64,000 nucleotides of DNA from Planctomycetia bacterium (lineage in GTDB: Bacteria > Planctomycetota > Planctomycetia > Pirellulales > JACPPG01), in NCBI GenBank assembly GCA_016191115.1, contig JACPPG010000051.1, forward strand, positions 1 through 64,000, in the 5' to 3' direction. Made by a program: the position numbers and the translations under genes. Below the pieces are notes generated by a model that was not told the DNA's origin, did not search any database, and was given only the letters and a program-made list of their open reading frames with translations. Numbering within the stretch: the first letter of the stretch is position 1; each line of letters starts with the position of its first letter. Positions 1 to 8,357 of the stretch are shown in pieces.

Positions 1-32
1 TCGGACTGATGTTTCTTGATAAACTGGTTCAT
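1..32 (-). CDS. 5' end of an unidentified gene leaving the window
   Basis: An ATG at position 32 on the minus strand opens a frame reading MNQFIKKHQS before the window ends. A Shine-Dalgarno-like GGAGA lies about eight bases upstream (positions 41-45 on the plus strand). Ten residues are too few to identify a family. It is divergent from the gene starting at 256; the 220 bases between them hold no other gene that I can support. Confidence 0.4.
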   Translation of the reverse strand, partial: MNQFIKKHQS

Positions 33-255
33 GGCGTTGCGTCTCCAGTAGAACGGATGGCCTTCACAAACCACCAAACTACCGTAGCGCAACGCCTCTT
101 TCCTCCCCTTTGGTTGCGGCCGCAGGCCGCGCTGTGACCTCGGAGGCCTCTGTGGCTAGCCGCATTCGAAGCGCGGCCATACCCAAACACGCCGAAGGAG
201 GCTATCGTTGGGCAGGGAAGCAGTACCGCTTCCCGTGCCAAGTGGAGTCGCGACT

Positions 256-1392
256 ATGAACCTCCGATCGCGCATATTGCGATGCCTGTTGTTCGGCTTG
301 TGTCTCGCGTTGGGTGTTAGCAGCGGAGCTCCGCCGGCGCGTGCCGAGACGCCGGCCGCGTGGAACCGCGAGACGGCCGCCGGTTACCTGGACGAGCGGG
401 CCAAGGCCTGGTTCGAGTTCGGCCGGGCCAACCGCGGCCAGGGGGAGAACAAGACTTCCTGCCTGTGCTGCCACACGGTAGTGCCGTATGCCCTGGCGCG
501 ACCGACGTTGCGCCGCCTGGCCGGCGAGTCGCAGCCAACCGAGTACGAAACGCGCCTCGCGAGCGAGACGGGGCTGCGGGCCGCCCACTGGAAGCAGCTC
601 GACACGCCGCGGTTCCAACTGCCGTACGATTTCAACGAGGACAAAAAGAAGGAGTCGCGCGGCACCGAAGCGATCCTGGCCGCGCTTGTGCTCGCCAGCG
701 GCGATCGCGCCGCAGGGCGTGACGTGCCAGGCGACGCCACGCGCCAAGCATTCGACAACCTATGGTCCTTGCAAGTTGCCGAAGGTCCGCGGCGTGGGGC
801 ATGGGATTGGCTCAACTTCCACTACGAGCCGTGGGAATCGGACGCCGCAGGCTACTTCGGGGCCTGCATCGCCGCCGTCGCCGTCGGCACGGCGCCCGGT
901 TATTACAAGCAGGGGACCGACGCCGCGCTCGACGAACACGTCGAGCGGCTGCGAAGCTCTCTGCGCGACAATCTTGCCGCACAGAACCTCTACAACCGTG
1001 CCTGGGCACTGTGGGCGTCGTCGGCGCTTCCCGGCATCATGTCGAAAGACGAGCGCCAACAAGTGGTCGACGAGCTGTTCGCCGCCCAGCAGCCCGACGG
1101 CGGCTGGCGGCTGGCGTCGTTGGGGGACTACAAGCGGCTCGACGGGTCGAAACAAGACGAGAAATCAGACGGCTACGCCACGGGCCTGGTGACGCACATC
1201 CTGCGGACCGCCGGCGTAACGACCGACGACCCACACGTCGCCGGGGGCCAGGCGTGGCTGGCTTCGCACCAGACCAAGAAAGGCAAGTGGCCGGCCAGCA
1301 GCGTCAACAAGGATCGCAATCTGGAATCGCACATCGGCCAGTTCATGTCCGACGCGGCCACGGCCTACGCCGTGCTGGCGCTGGCGGAATAG
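256..1392 (+). CDS. Secreted terpene-cyclase-fold protein with CxxCH motif
   Basis: 378 residues from the ATG at 256, chosen because a signal peptide (residues 1-30, ending ARA) follows directly; a longer in-frame start at 208 would bury it. The mature part has repeated alpha-helical stretches of squalene-cyclase/prenyltransferase type (FAAQQPDGGWRL; the AWLASHQTKKGKW repeat), but no DxDD catalytic motif was seen, so a cyclase reaction is unlikely. Near the N-terminus C69-x-x-C72-H73 matches a c-type haem attachment motif. Export and CxxCH together suggest a periplasmic haem protein built on an alpha/alpha toroid, but attachment is not proven. It is followed by a short CCCAGG/CCTGGG hairpin near 1437-1457 and then a mobile repeat. 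The haem role is inference; the fold call is from motif recognition. Confidence 0.7.
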   Translation: MNLRSRILRCLLFGLCLALGVSSGAPPARAETPAAWNRETAAGYLDERAKAWFEFGRANRGQGENKTSCLCCHTVVPYALARPTLRRLAGESQPTEYETRLASETGLRAAHWKQLDTPRFQLPYDFNEDKKKESRGTEAILAALVLASGDRAAGRDVPGDATRQAFDNLWSLQVAEGPRRGAWDWLNFHYEPWESDAAGYFGACIAAVAVGTAPGYYKQGTDAALDEHVERLRSSLRDNLAAQNLYNRAWALWASSALPGIMSKDERQQVVDELFAAQQPDGGWRLASLGDYKRLDGSKQDEKSDGYATGLVTHILRTAGVTTDDPHVAGGQAWLASHQTKKGKWPASSVNKDRNLESHIGQFMSDAATAYAVLALAE

Positions 1393-1463
1393 AAGCCGGC
1401 AGCGGGCGGCTGGCAGCCGGCAGTTTTGACTCAAGCCCAGGAGTCGCAACGCCTGGGGAGACG

Positions 1464-1601
1464 CAGGGCCATTCTGTTTTTCAAAATGGCGAGGCGGGAA
1501 AATGGGACTGGCTCCGAGCATAAACAGCGCAAGTCCTTTCAGACCAACGTTGCGTCTCGGTGCCTGTCCCACTTTCCCGCCGGTGCGCCGCCGGCAAGCT
1601 T
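1464..1601 (+). repeat. MITE-like element copy A, right end missing
   Basis: Starts with the terminal sequence CAGGGCCATTC and matches the other copies through the second arm up to GGCAAGCTT at 1601. The last roughly 20 bases, including the right terminal repeat, are replaced by unrelated sequence, so this copy is truncated. It fills most of the 329-base gap between the CxxCH protein and the thiolase. The remaining 1602-1721 holds GC-rich hairpins but no gene. Confidence 0.85.
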
Positions 1602-1721
1602 CCCGCGTAGCGTGCGGCTAGGCTGGCAATTGTCTTGTCCGGCGGCTTTCGCCGCTGGTGGCCTGGCGGCCGTGTGGTTTCGGCCACGTACAGAAGTTGG
1701 TCTCTACTCGAGGTGCCCATC

Positions 1722-2912
1722 ATGCGCGAGGCAGTCGTTGTCGCCAGTTCGCGGACGCCGTTGGCCAAGTCATTTCGCGGCTCGTTCAATCTGACCCGGC
1801 CCGACGAGATGGCCGCCCACGTCATCCGTCACGTGGTGGCCAAGGTGCCGCAGTTGAACCCGGCCGAGATCGAGGACGTGGTGATGGGCTGCGGCTACCC
1901 CGAGGGGCCGCAGGGAATGAACGTGGCGCGGCTGGCGGCCATCCGCGCCGGGCTGCCGGTTTCGGTGGCCGGGACGACGGTCAACCGCTTCTGCTCCTCC
2001 GGCCTGCAATCGATCGCCATGGCCGCGCATGAGATCATGCACGAAGGGGCCGACGTCGCGATCGGCGGCGGTGTGGAGAGCATCACCTTGCTGGCCGGCG
2101 TGAAGCCCGACCTGAATCCGTGGATCGTCGAGCACAAGCCGGCTTTGTACATGGGGATGGGTGACACGGCCGAGGTGGTGGCCAAGCGCTACAAGATCAG
2201 CCGGCAGGCGCAGGACGAGTACGCGCTACTGAGCCAGCAGCGCACAGCCCGCGCCCAGCAGGAACGGTTCTTCGACGAGGAGCTGGCGCCGATGAGGGTC
2301 ACTCGCGCCATCCTCGACAAAAAGACGGGGGCGGTCGCGGGCAAGGAGGAGCACAGCCTCGAGCGCGACGAGTGCAACCGGCCCGACACCACGCTCGAAG
2401 GCCTGGCGGCGCTCAAGCCCTACTTCGACCCCAATAGCGGGCAGGGGACGGTCACGGCCGGCAACGCCTCGCAAATGTCCGACGGCGCAAGCGCCACTCT
2501 GCTGATGTCGCGCGACAAGGCGAAGGCCCTGGGCCTCAAGCCGAAGATCGCCTTCCGCGGCTTCGCCATCGCCGGCTGCGAGCCGGACGAGATGGGCATC
2601 GGACCGGTCTTCGCCGTGCCGAAACTGCTCGCCCGCCACGGCTTGGCCGTCAAGGACATCGACCTGTGGGAGCTGAACGAGGCCTTCGCCGTGCAGGTGA
2701 TCTACTGCCGCGACCGGCTGGGCATCGACCCGGGCCGGATGAACGTCAACGGCGGCTCGATCGCCATCGGCCACCCATACGGCATGACCGGCTCGCGGAT
2801 GGTCGGCACGCTCGCGAACCAGATGCAAAGGCGCAAAGCCCATTGGGGCATCGTCACGATGTGCATCGGCGGCGGTCAAGGCGCGGCGGGGCTGTTCGAG
2901 CTGTGCGAGTGA
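1722..2912 (+). CDS. fadA: Thiolase (acetyl-CoA C-acyltransferase)
   Basis: 396 residues from the ATG at 1722, the normal start of the family (MREAVVVASSRTPLAKS); the 29-codon in-frame extension upstream is repeat-flanking DNA. It catalyses thiolytic cleavage of 3-ketoacyl-CoA to acetyl-CoA and a shortened acyl-CoA, or the reverse condensation, in the cytoplasm. The nucleophilic cysteine is C91 in NRFCSSG, the histidine is in GHPYG (about residue 351) and the second cysteine in CIGGGQG (about 381). Length is typical. No other beta-oxidation gene is adjacent, so degradative (FadA) versus biosynthetic (AtoB/PhaA) use cannot be decided from context. Confidence 0.92.
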   Translation: MREAVVVASSRTPLAKSFRGSFNLTRPDEMAAHVIRHVVAKVPQLNPAEIEDVVMGCGYPEGPQGMNVARLAAIRAGLPVSVAGTTVNRFCSSGLQSIAMAAHEIMHEGADVAIGGGVESITLLAGVKPDLNPWIVEHKPALYMGMGDTAEVVAKRYKISRQAQDEYALLSQQRTARAQQERFFDEELAPMRVTRAILDKKTGAVAGKEEHSLERDECNRPDTTLEGLAALKPYFDPNSGQGTVTAGNASQMSDGASATLLMSRDKAKALGLKPKIAFRGFAIAGCEPDEMGIGPVFAVPKLLARHGLAVKDIDLWELNEAFAVQVIYCRDRLGIDPGRMNVNGGSIAIGHPYGMTGSRMVGTLANQMQRRKAHWGIVTMCIGGGQGAAGLFELCE

Positions 2913-2947
2913 GGGGGCGCGGGCATTCGTCATTCGCTGCCCGCTCT

Positions 2948-3643
2948 TCACTTCACCGTCGTCAGCTTGTCTTCCGGGAATGTGGTCAGCACCAGGTTCT
3001 TGAAGTGGATCTCCTGCGGCACCATGTTGGAATGCAACTGCAGGCCGATGGGGCCTTCGTACATGGCCTTGGCATCGGGGTCGCGCCAGTCGACGACCTG
3101 GGTGCCGTTGACGACCAGGCGAATGCGGTTTCCTTGCGCGAGGATTTCCAGATCGTTCCAGTCGTGCTGATGGCCGACTTTCTTGGCCGGCTCGCCGTCG
3201 ACCTTTAGCCCGCCGCGTCCAAACAGGTCAAACAGGCCCCAGGCGGACGGGAACATGACCAGGTGGCCGGCGAAGGTGTGCTTGTCGCCGTGCTCCGGGG
3301 CGTTGCGTCCCCACATGGCGATGCCGGAGTGCATTTCGGACTCGACCAGCTTGACCGTGGCCGTTAGCCGGAAGTCGGTGAAGTCGTTGCGCTCGGTGAG
3401 CAGGTACGTGCTGACCTTCACCGGCTCCGTATTGCGGCCGACGATCACGCGATCGCGCACGCTCCACAGGTCCTTGTGGCCGACCCAGCCGGTGAGGTCC
3501 TTTCCGTTAAAGAGCTTGATCGTTTCGCTCTTGCCTTTGCGCGGAGGGACCGGGGCTTGCGCGTCCTCGGCGGCCGCAGCGGGCGCAGCGAGGGCGAGGC
3601 ACGACATAACCACGCAGGCGAGAGACGACCGGCCGATTGCCAT
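2948..3643 (-). CDS. Secreted DUF1080 (3-keto-disaccharide hydrolase fold) protein
   Basis: 231 residues with an N-terminal signal peptide (about residues 1-25, ending AAAA) and one DUF1080 domain: the FNGKDLTGW opening and the GIGLQLH-like strand (GPIGLQLHSN) near the end are family hallmarks. The fold is a concanavalin-like beta sandwich; some members hydrolyse 3-ketoglycosides, and planctomycetes carry many paralogues. It is convergent with the thiolase (35 bases between stops). A purine-rich AAAGGACA lies just upstream of the ATG at 3643. The substrate cannot be inferred. Confidence 0.88.
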   Translation of the reverse strand: MAIGRSSLACVVMSCLALAAPAAAAEDAQAPVPPRKGKSETIKLFNGKDLTGWVGHKDLWSVRDRVIVGRNTEPVKVSTYLLTERNDFTDFRLTATVKLVESEMHSGIAMWGRNAPEHGDKHTFAGHLVMFPSAWGLFDLFGRGGLKVDGEPAKKVGHQHDWNDLEILAQGNRIRLVVNGTQVVDWRDPDAKAMYEGPIGLQLHSNMVPQEIHFKNLVLTTFPEDKLTTVK

Positions 3644-3782
3644 GGTGTGTGTCCTTTGCGATTTTGAGGTTCAAGCGACCGCGCGCCTCGGAGCGCTTGC
3701 GGCGTGGCAAAGTACAATACAATACTCGACGCACAGCGGCATGGCGAGGTGCACCCGACAAGCTCGCGATATCGAGAGTGCC

Positions 3783-5378
3783 ATGAGCCCCAGCAAGCCC
3801 CACCCGCGGCCGCCGACGCGCGTGCATCGCGCCGACGCCGCGGTTGCTGCCGAGTCCGCGCCGACGCGCCCGTACCACGCCCGCGCTGCCGCGGCCAGCT
3901 TGGGCGTGGCGCTGGGCGCGGCGCTTCTGACGTGCTTCTTCTTCAGTCCTCGCTACGTGATGTGGCGGAGTCTATACGTCCCGGAGACGGGGGGGTCGCC
4001 GGAAGTGTCGCGGGCCCGCAGCGCACTCATGCAAATGGACGATCCGTGGACGCCGATCGACGATTCCAGCCATCAAGTCATCGGGTGGCGGCTGTTGTTT
4101 CCGATTGTGTGGCACTACGCGAGGATACCGCGCTTGTGGTTCTTGGCGATGCCGCAGGTGGGTTGCGTGCTGGCGCTGTGGCTGGTGGCGTGGCTGACGC
4201 AGCAAAGATTGTCGAACTGGCTGCAAACGTTTCTGGCGACCACGCTTTTCGCCGCGCTGCCGTGGTTCTTCGTGTCCACGGGATGGCTCGCGTATTTCGA
4301 TTCCTGGCTTGTGTTGGCAATGCTGACCGCGGCCTTTGTCCGTGCGCGCGTGCTGCTGGCCGTCGCCTGCCTGTTGGCGCCGTGGATCGACGAGCGCTTC
4401 GTGCTGGCCTTGCCCGTCTGCATGCTTGTCAGGGCGGTAGCGCTCGGCAAGATCGCCGAGCGGCGCTGGCGATCGATCCTCGTCGATCTGGCCGTCGTCA
4501 TCGTGACGAGCCTCCCCTACCCGACAACGCGTGCGGCGGTGTGGTTTTCGGGCGATGCGAACTCCGCGGCGTATGTGCAATCGTCCTGGGAAGAGGCCCG
4601 CACCGTATCCCTGGCTTACTATCTGCTAGGGCTTTGGTCGGGCTATCGCGCGGCGTGGGTGATGATCGTGGCGGCCGTGTGGCTTTGCGGACACCGGTTC
4701 GGACGGACCTGGGGCGTTGTGGCGGCGGTGTTGGTCGGCGGAACCGCGGTCGGAGCGCTGTTGATTGCCGCCGACATGTCGCGCTCGCTTGCGATGTTAT
4801 GCCCCGCCGTGCTCATGGGAATCTTGTTGTGGTCGGAAACGCAGCCGGCGACGTTCCGGTGGGCCTTGCCCGTGGTGGCGGTGGCGAACCTGCTCTTGCC
4901 CGCTTCACACGTTATCTGGTCTTTTGAAGTCCCGATTCGCTACTTATACACCGAAGTCGATCGACTGGCAGACCCGCCACCGTATCTTCAGCCGGCAAAC
5001 TTCGTCATCCACGCTCGCGCGCGAGTGAGCTCCGGCGACCCGGCAGGCGCTCGGCAGGACCTGGAGACGGCCATCAAGTTGGACGGCGACTTCGTCGACG
5101 CGTACTTCTGGCGCGCCATGCTATGTCTGAAACTAGGGGACGTCCGCGGCGCCACGCCCGACGTGGATCGGGTGCTCCAGCTTGCGCCGGACACAGCCAA
5201 CGCCCTTTTTCTTCGCGGTTCGCTGAACTACGCGCGCGGCGACAAGCAGGCGGCCGCGGCAGACGCCGAGCGGGCGATCGAAAGGGCACCGGCCGGTTGG
5301 GAGTTTTTGGGAGACGCGCAGCGGGTGCTGGCCGAGTTGACCCGTGAACGCGGCGCGAGGCGGGAGAGTGAACCGTGA
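3783..5378 (+). CDS. Multi-pass membrane protein with C-terminal TPR repeats
   Basis: 531 residues from the ATG at 3783; the frame is open 600 bases further upstream only because it runs antisense over the DUF1080 gene. After a Pro/Ala-rich cytoplasmic stretch of about 45 residues come some ten hydrophobic segments (first LGVALGAALLTCFFF). The last 130 residues are soluble and contain TPR-like units (GDPAGARQDLETAIKLD, GDVRGATPDVDRVLQLAPD, GDKQAAAADAERAIERAP). Membrane core plus TPR tail resembles glycosyltransferase-like O-mannosyl/O-GlcNAc membrane proteins in architecture, but no catalytic motif was seen, so the role is unknown. Confidence 0.75.
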   Translation: MSPSKPHPRPPTRVHRADAAVAAESAPTRPYHARAAAASLGVALGAALLTCFFFSPRYVMWRSLYVPETGGSPEVSRARSALMQMDDPWTPIDDSSHQVIGWRLLFPIVWHYARIPRLWFLAMPQVGCVLALWLVAWLTQQRLSNWLQTFLATTLFAALPWFFVSTGWLAYFDSWLVLAMLTAAFVRARVLLAVACLLAPWIDERFVLALPVCMLVRAVALGKIAERRWRSILVDLAVVIVTSLPYPTTRAAVWFSGDANSAAYVQSSWEEARTVSLAYYLLGLWSGYRAAWVMIVAAVWLCGHRFGRTWGVVAAVLVGGTAVGALLIAADMSRSLAMLCPAVLMGILLWSETQPATFRWALPVVAVANLLLPASHVIWSFEVPIRYLYTEVDRLADPPPYLQPANFVIHARARVSSGDPAGARQDLETAIKLDGDFVDAYFWRAMLCLKLGDVRGATPDVDRVLQLAPDTANALFLRGSLNYARGDKQAAAADAERAIERAPAGWEFLGDAQRVLAELTRERGARRESEP

Positions 5379-5439
5379 TGCTGCGCCGCGTGGCCGGCGC
5401 CGCAGCGCGCCCCTCATTTCTGCCCCCCTCTCTACCTCC

Positions 5440-5739
5440 TTAGGCGTCGGTATCGAACACCCGCACCTTTGTCCAACTGCCGCGGTTCTCCTCGATGAAC
5501 CGCACGTGCCGCTCGGACGTCTGGTAGCGATCGTGCGAGGCCCGATCGGCGAACACGATGTGCAGGCCGACATCGAAGTCGCGATCGTTCAAATCGCGGT
5601 CCAGGTCCGACACCGTCCCACAGGCAAAGAACTTCGTTCCGGGGTGATCGGTCAGGAGTTGCTGGCAGGCGTTCATGAGTTTCTGCCGGCCGGCCGCCGA
5701 CTGGTCCTTAAGCGTGAAGAACACGTCGTGAATGAGCAC
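5440..5739 (-). CDS. Dabb-family stress-responsive A/B barrel protein
   Basis: 99 residues if it starts at the GTG at 5739, which has an AGGAG ribosome site (plus-strand 5748-5752) eight bases upstream; the frame stays open to an ATG at 5838 but that extension has no family resemblance. The sequence VLIHDVFFTLKDQSAAGRQ, HPGTKFFACGTVSD, DFDVGLHIVFADRASHDRYQ and HVRFIEENRG follows the Dabb (dimeric alpha/beta barrel) pattern exactly. Members are small dimeric cytoplasmic proteins, some enzymes, most of unknown role. It lies 112 bases downstream of the phosphodiesterase gene on the same strand and may be cotranscribed with it. Confidence 0.85.
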   Translation of the reverse strand: MLIHDVFFTLKDQSAAGRQKLMNACQQLLTDHPGTKFFACGTVSDLDRDLNDRDFDVGLHIVFADRASHDRYQTSERHVRFIEENRGSWTKVRVFDTDA

Positions 5740-5851
5740 GGGAGAGTCTCCTGTCAAACGGGTGTTAAAGCGAGGCGCCTGGCCGGAAACGACGCGGCGC
5801 GGCGGTGCGTGCGGCGCAGTCGCCTGCCGGGCGCGCAACCGGCAATCGCCG

Positions 5852-6820
5852 CTACTTGGCCCCCGCGCCGGCGGTCTCCTTTAGCCCGATCGGCCGGCCG
5901 TCGAGTTTCCACTTTGGATCGGCCGCCACGCCCAGATGCGCGAGCGCCGTGACGGGCACGTCGACCAGGTAGGTCTGCTCGTCCAACTTGCCGCGCTTGG
6001 CGTCCGGGCCGCTCACGATGACAAAGCTGTTGCGAATCTCGGGCACGTTGTGCCCGCCCCCGTGGCCGGTGCCCTTGCCACCGTGATCGGCGGTCACCAG
6101 CACCAGCCAATCCTCGTCGGCGTAAGTCTTGCGGGCCCGCACGGCGTCGACCACGATGCCCACGCAGGCGTCGGCATTTTCGATGGCCTTCAAGTAAGTG
6201 GGCACGGTGGGATGGAAGCCGTCCTTGTGCCCGGTCTCGTCGACCTGGCCGATGTAGATGAAGAGCACGGCAGGGTCGCTTTCCTTGAGAATCTTGGCCG
6301 CGGTCTCGGCGGCCATGACGTCGGACTTGGTGTAGTCCTTTCCTTCAGGCGGGAAGAGTTTGGCCACGTCGGCCGCGGTGACCATGTGTTGCTGGATCGG
6401 CACCCAGCTTACGACGCTGGCCGTGTACGCTTGCGGCTGCACCTCCTTCAGACGCGCAAAGAAGTGCGGGTACTGGTCGTAGTGCTTGATTTTGAAATCG
6501 TTGTCCAACACGCCGTGCTTGTCGGCCCACACGCCGGTGAGGATGCTCGACCAGCCAGGCCCGCTGACGGTGTCATTGCCGGTGAAGCGATCGCCGAGAA
6601 TCTGGCAATCCTCGTCGTAGCAGCCCTCGGCCATCAGCCGATCGAGGTTGGGCGTGTTGGCGGCCTTGATCGAATCGAAGCGGCAGCCGTCGATTCCGAT
6701 GAACAAGACTTTTTTCTTCTGGGCAGCCGCCTCCGCCGTCGCGACCTGCGTCGCGGCGACCGCAAAGATGAAAAGCGCAACGGCGCACCAGGCCCACGCC
6801 GACCGAACCAGCTTGCACAT
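5852..6820 (-). CDS. Secreted alkaline-phosphatase-superfamily phosphodiesterase
   Basis: 322 residues with a signal peptide (hydrophobic AWCAVALFIFAVAAT, cleavage near residue 32). The mature protein begins VLFIGIDGCRFDSIKAANTPN, typical of the type I phosphodiesterase/nucleotide pyrophosphatase branch. The nucleophile region is TVSGPGWSSILTGV followed by DKHGV; two-metal ligands are expected from IDG, ADHGG and GHGGGHN. It should hydrolyse phosphate mono- or diesters outside the cytoplasmic membrane; the substrate is not predictable. The 396 bases upstream contain a small hairpin repeat (6837-6857) and MITE copy B. Confidence 0.85.
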   Translation of the reverse strand: MCKLVRSAWAWCAVALFIFAVAATQVATAEAAAQKKKVLFIGIDGCRFDSIKAANTPNLDRLMAEGCYDEDCQILGDRFTGNDTVSGPGWSSILTGVWADKHGVLDNDFKIKHYDQYPHFFARLKEVQPQAYTASVVSWVPIQQHMVTAADVAKLFPPEGKDYTKSDVMAAETAAKILKESDPAVLFIYIGQVDETGHKDGFHPTVPTYLKAIENADACVGIVVDAVRARKTYADEDWLVLVTADHGGKGTGHGGGHNVPEIRNSFVIVSGPDAKRGKLDEQTYLVDVPVTALAHLGVAADPKWKLDGRPIGLKETAGAGAK

Positions 6821-6836
6821 CGATCTCTCTCCGCGT

Positions 6837-6857
6837 GTAGGGTGCTCTGTGAGCGCC
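6837..6857 (+). repeat. Short GTAGGGTGCTC repeat, imperfect
   Basis: GTAGGGTGCTCTGTGAGCGCC matches, with two substitutions, the perfect hairpin repeat at 58167-58187. A partial third copy (CTAGGGTGCTCTGCG) is at 52449-52463. GGTGCTC/GAGC(G/A)CC can form a short hairpin. Confidence 0.6.
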
Positions 6858-6953
6858 GCGATCCTCGAGCAGGCAAACGCCTAGGGGGCACTCCGAACCA
6901 AAGGGCACGATAAGTCGGGTCCCGCGCGAAATCAAGCCGCGACAGACAACTTG

Positions 6954-7112
6954 CAGGGCCATTTCGTTTTTTCGAAATGGCGAGGCGGGAAAATGGGACT
7001 GGCTCCGAGCGGAAAAGGCGCAAGTCCTTTCAAACCAAGGTTGCGTCTCGGTGCCTGTCCCACTTTCCCGCCGGTGCGCCGCCGCAAGCGCGTGAATAGG
7101 TGAGGGGCCCTG
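6954..7112 (+). repeat. MITE-like element copy B, diverged
   Basis: Starts CAGGGCCATTTCG and ends GGGGCCCTG, with the two conserved arms between (GAGGCGGGAAAATGGGAC and the inverted GTCCCACTTTCCCGCC). It is 159 bases long and carries more substitutions than the other copies, notably in the loop and the last 25 bases. Flanking bases (AGACAACTTG left, CGGCAAACTTG right) resemble each other only imperfectly, which suggests an older insertion. It sits between the divergent phosphodiesterase and EamA genes. Confidence 0.85.
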
Positions 7113-7216
7113 CGGCAAACTTGCGAGACCTGACTTGCCGCGGCCGGGCTTTTCGGTTTGACCTGCGCACGCCAATATGATGTCGGGCCGTCCGCTTCGC
7201 CGACTGGCCCCCCGGA

Positions 7217-8143
7217 ATGGAATCGCTCGCAAGCCCTGGAGGCGCCTTGCTCCCCTACTTGTGGATGTTGACCGGGGCCTTCGCCTTTGCCTGCATGGCG
7301 GCGCTCGCGCATGGCCTGCACGCCCGCTGCGACTGGCAGACGATCGCGCTGGCGCGGGCGGCGCTGGCCATGGTGTTCGCGGCGGCGCTGGCGCGGGCGG
7401 CCGGTGTACGGCTGGTGCTGTGGCGGCCGCGGACGCTGTGGATTCGCAGCATCGCCGGCAGCATCAGCATGCTGTGCACGTTCTACGCGCTGCCGCGGCT
7501 GCCGGTCGGGGACGTGCTGACCTTGTCGAACGTGTTTCCCGTGTGGGTCGCGCTTTTGTCGTGGCCGGTGTTGCACGAAAAGCCGTCGGGCGCCGTATGG
7601 CTGGCGATCGCCTGCGCGCTAGCCGGCGTTGCCCTCGTGGCGTTCGTCGAACAACCGCAGCAGCCCCACCTGGAGCCGGAAAACGTCGCCGCGCTGATCG
7701 TGCTGGCCGGCAGCTTTTCGACGGCCGTGGCCATGATCGGACTGCATCGGCTGGCGGAGGTGGACGTGCGGGCCGTCGTGGTGCATTTTTCCGGCGTGGC
7801 CGCGCTTTTTTGTGTCGCCGCCCTGGCATTCTTCCCGACCACGCACACAAGCGGCAGCCTGCGGGACGCCACGACGCTTTTGATGCTTTTGGGCGTGGGC
7901 GTCGCGGCCACGGTCGGGCAACTGTTTCTGACCAAAGCGTTCGCGGCCGGCAATCCGGCCAAGGTGTCGGTGGTGGCGCTCGCGCAAATCGCGTTTGCCA
8001 TCCTGTTCGACGTCGTGTTCTGGGGACGGCCGTTAACCGCGGTGACGCTGGCGGGCACGGCGCTCGTGGTTTGCCCCACGGCATGGCTCATGTGGAAGGA
8101 ATCACAGGAGCACGTGCTCGATAGCTCCGTGGACGTGTTGTGA
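7217..8143 (+). CDS. EamA/DMT-superfamily transporter
   Basis: 308 residues, ten predicted membrane helices in two five-helix EamA repeats (first ending near AFVEQPQQP, second from LIVLAGSFSTAVAM). The pattern is that of drug/metabolite exporters of the inner membrane (RhaT/EamA type). The start at 7217 precedes a short polar stretch and the first helix (PYLWMLTGAFAFACMAAL). The substrate is unknown. It is a single-gene unit with MITE copy B upstream and 214 unremarkable bases downstream. Confidence 0.85.
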   Translation: MESLASPGGALLPYLWMLTGAFAFACMAALAHGLHARCDWQTIALARAALAMVFAAALARAAGVRLVLWRPRTLWIRSIAGSISMLCTFYALPRLPVGDVLTLSNVFPVWVALLSWPVLHEKPSGAVWLAIACALAGVALVAFVEQPQQPHLEPENVAALIVLAGSFSTAVAMIGLHRLAEVDVRAVVVHFSGVAALFCVAALAFFPTTHTSGSLRDATTLLMLLGVGVAATVGQLFLTKAFAAGNPAKVSVVALAQIAFAILFDVVFWGRPLTAVTLAGTALVVCPTAWLMWKESQEHVLDSSVDVL

Positions 8144-8357
8144 GCAAGCACGTTTCGCAGCGCAACTGACATCTTTTCCACAGTCGCGGCGTGGCATCGC
8201 GATCGCCCCGTGCCTGTGTCACTGCGGCGATTCCAGGCGATTGCCGTTCGCCGATTCGGGTGGACCAGAGAGATTTCGCGTCGTGAGTGGACTTTTGACC
8301 CACGATGTTTAGAATCACGCTCCCCGCCGCACAGCGTTTCGCAGCGCGAAAGAAAGG

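Noticed and set aside
1426..1794. Small frames encoding the same KMARRENGTGSEHKQRK-type peptide at several repeat copies
   Set aside because: The repeated peptide is only a translation of the 157-bp repeat. Frames differ in length and context, and there is no ribosome site.
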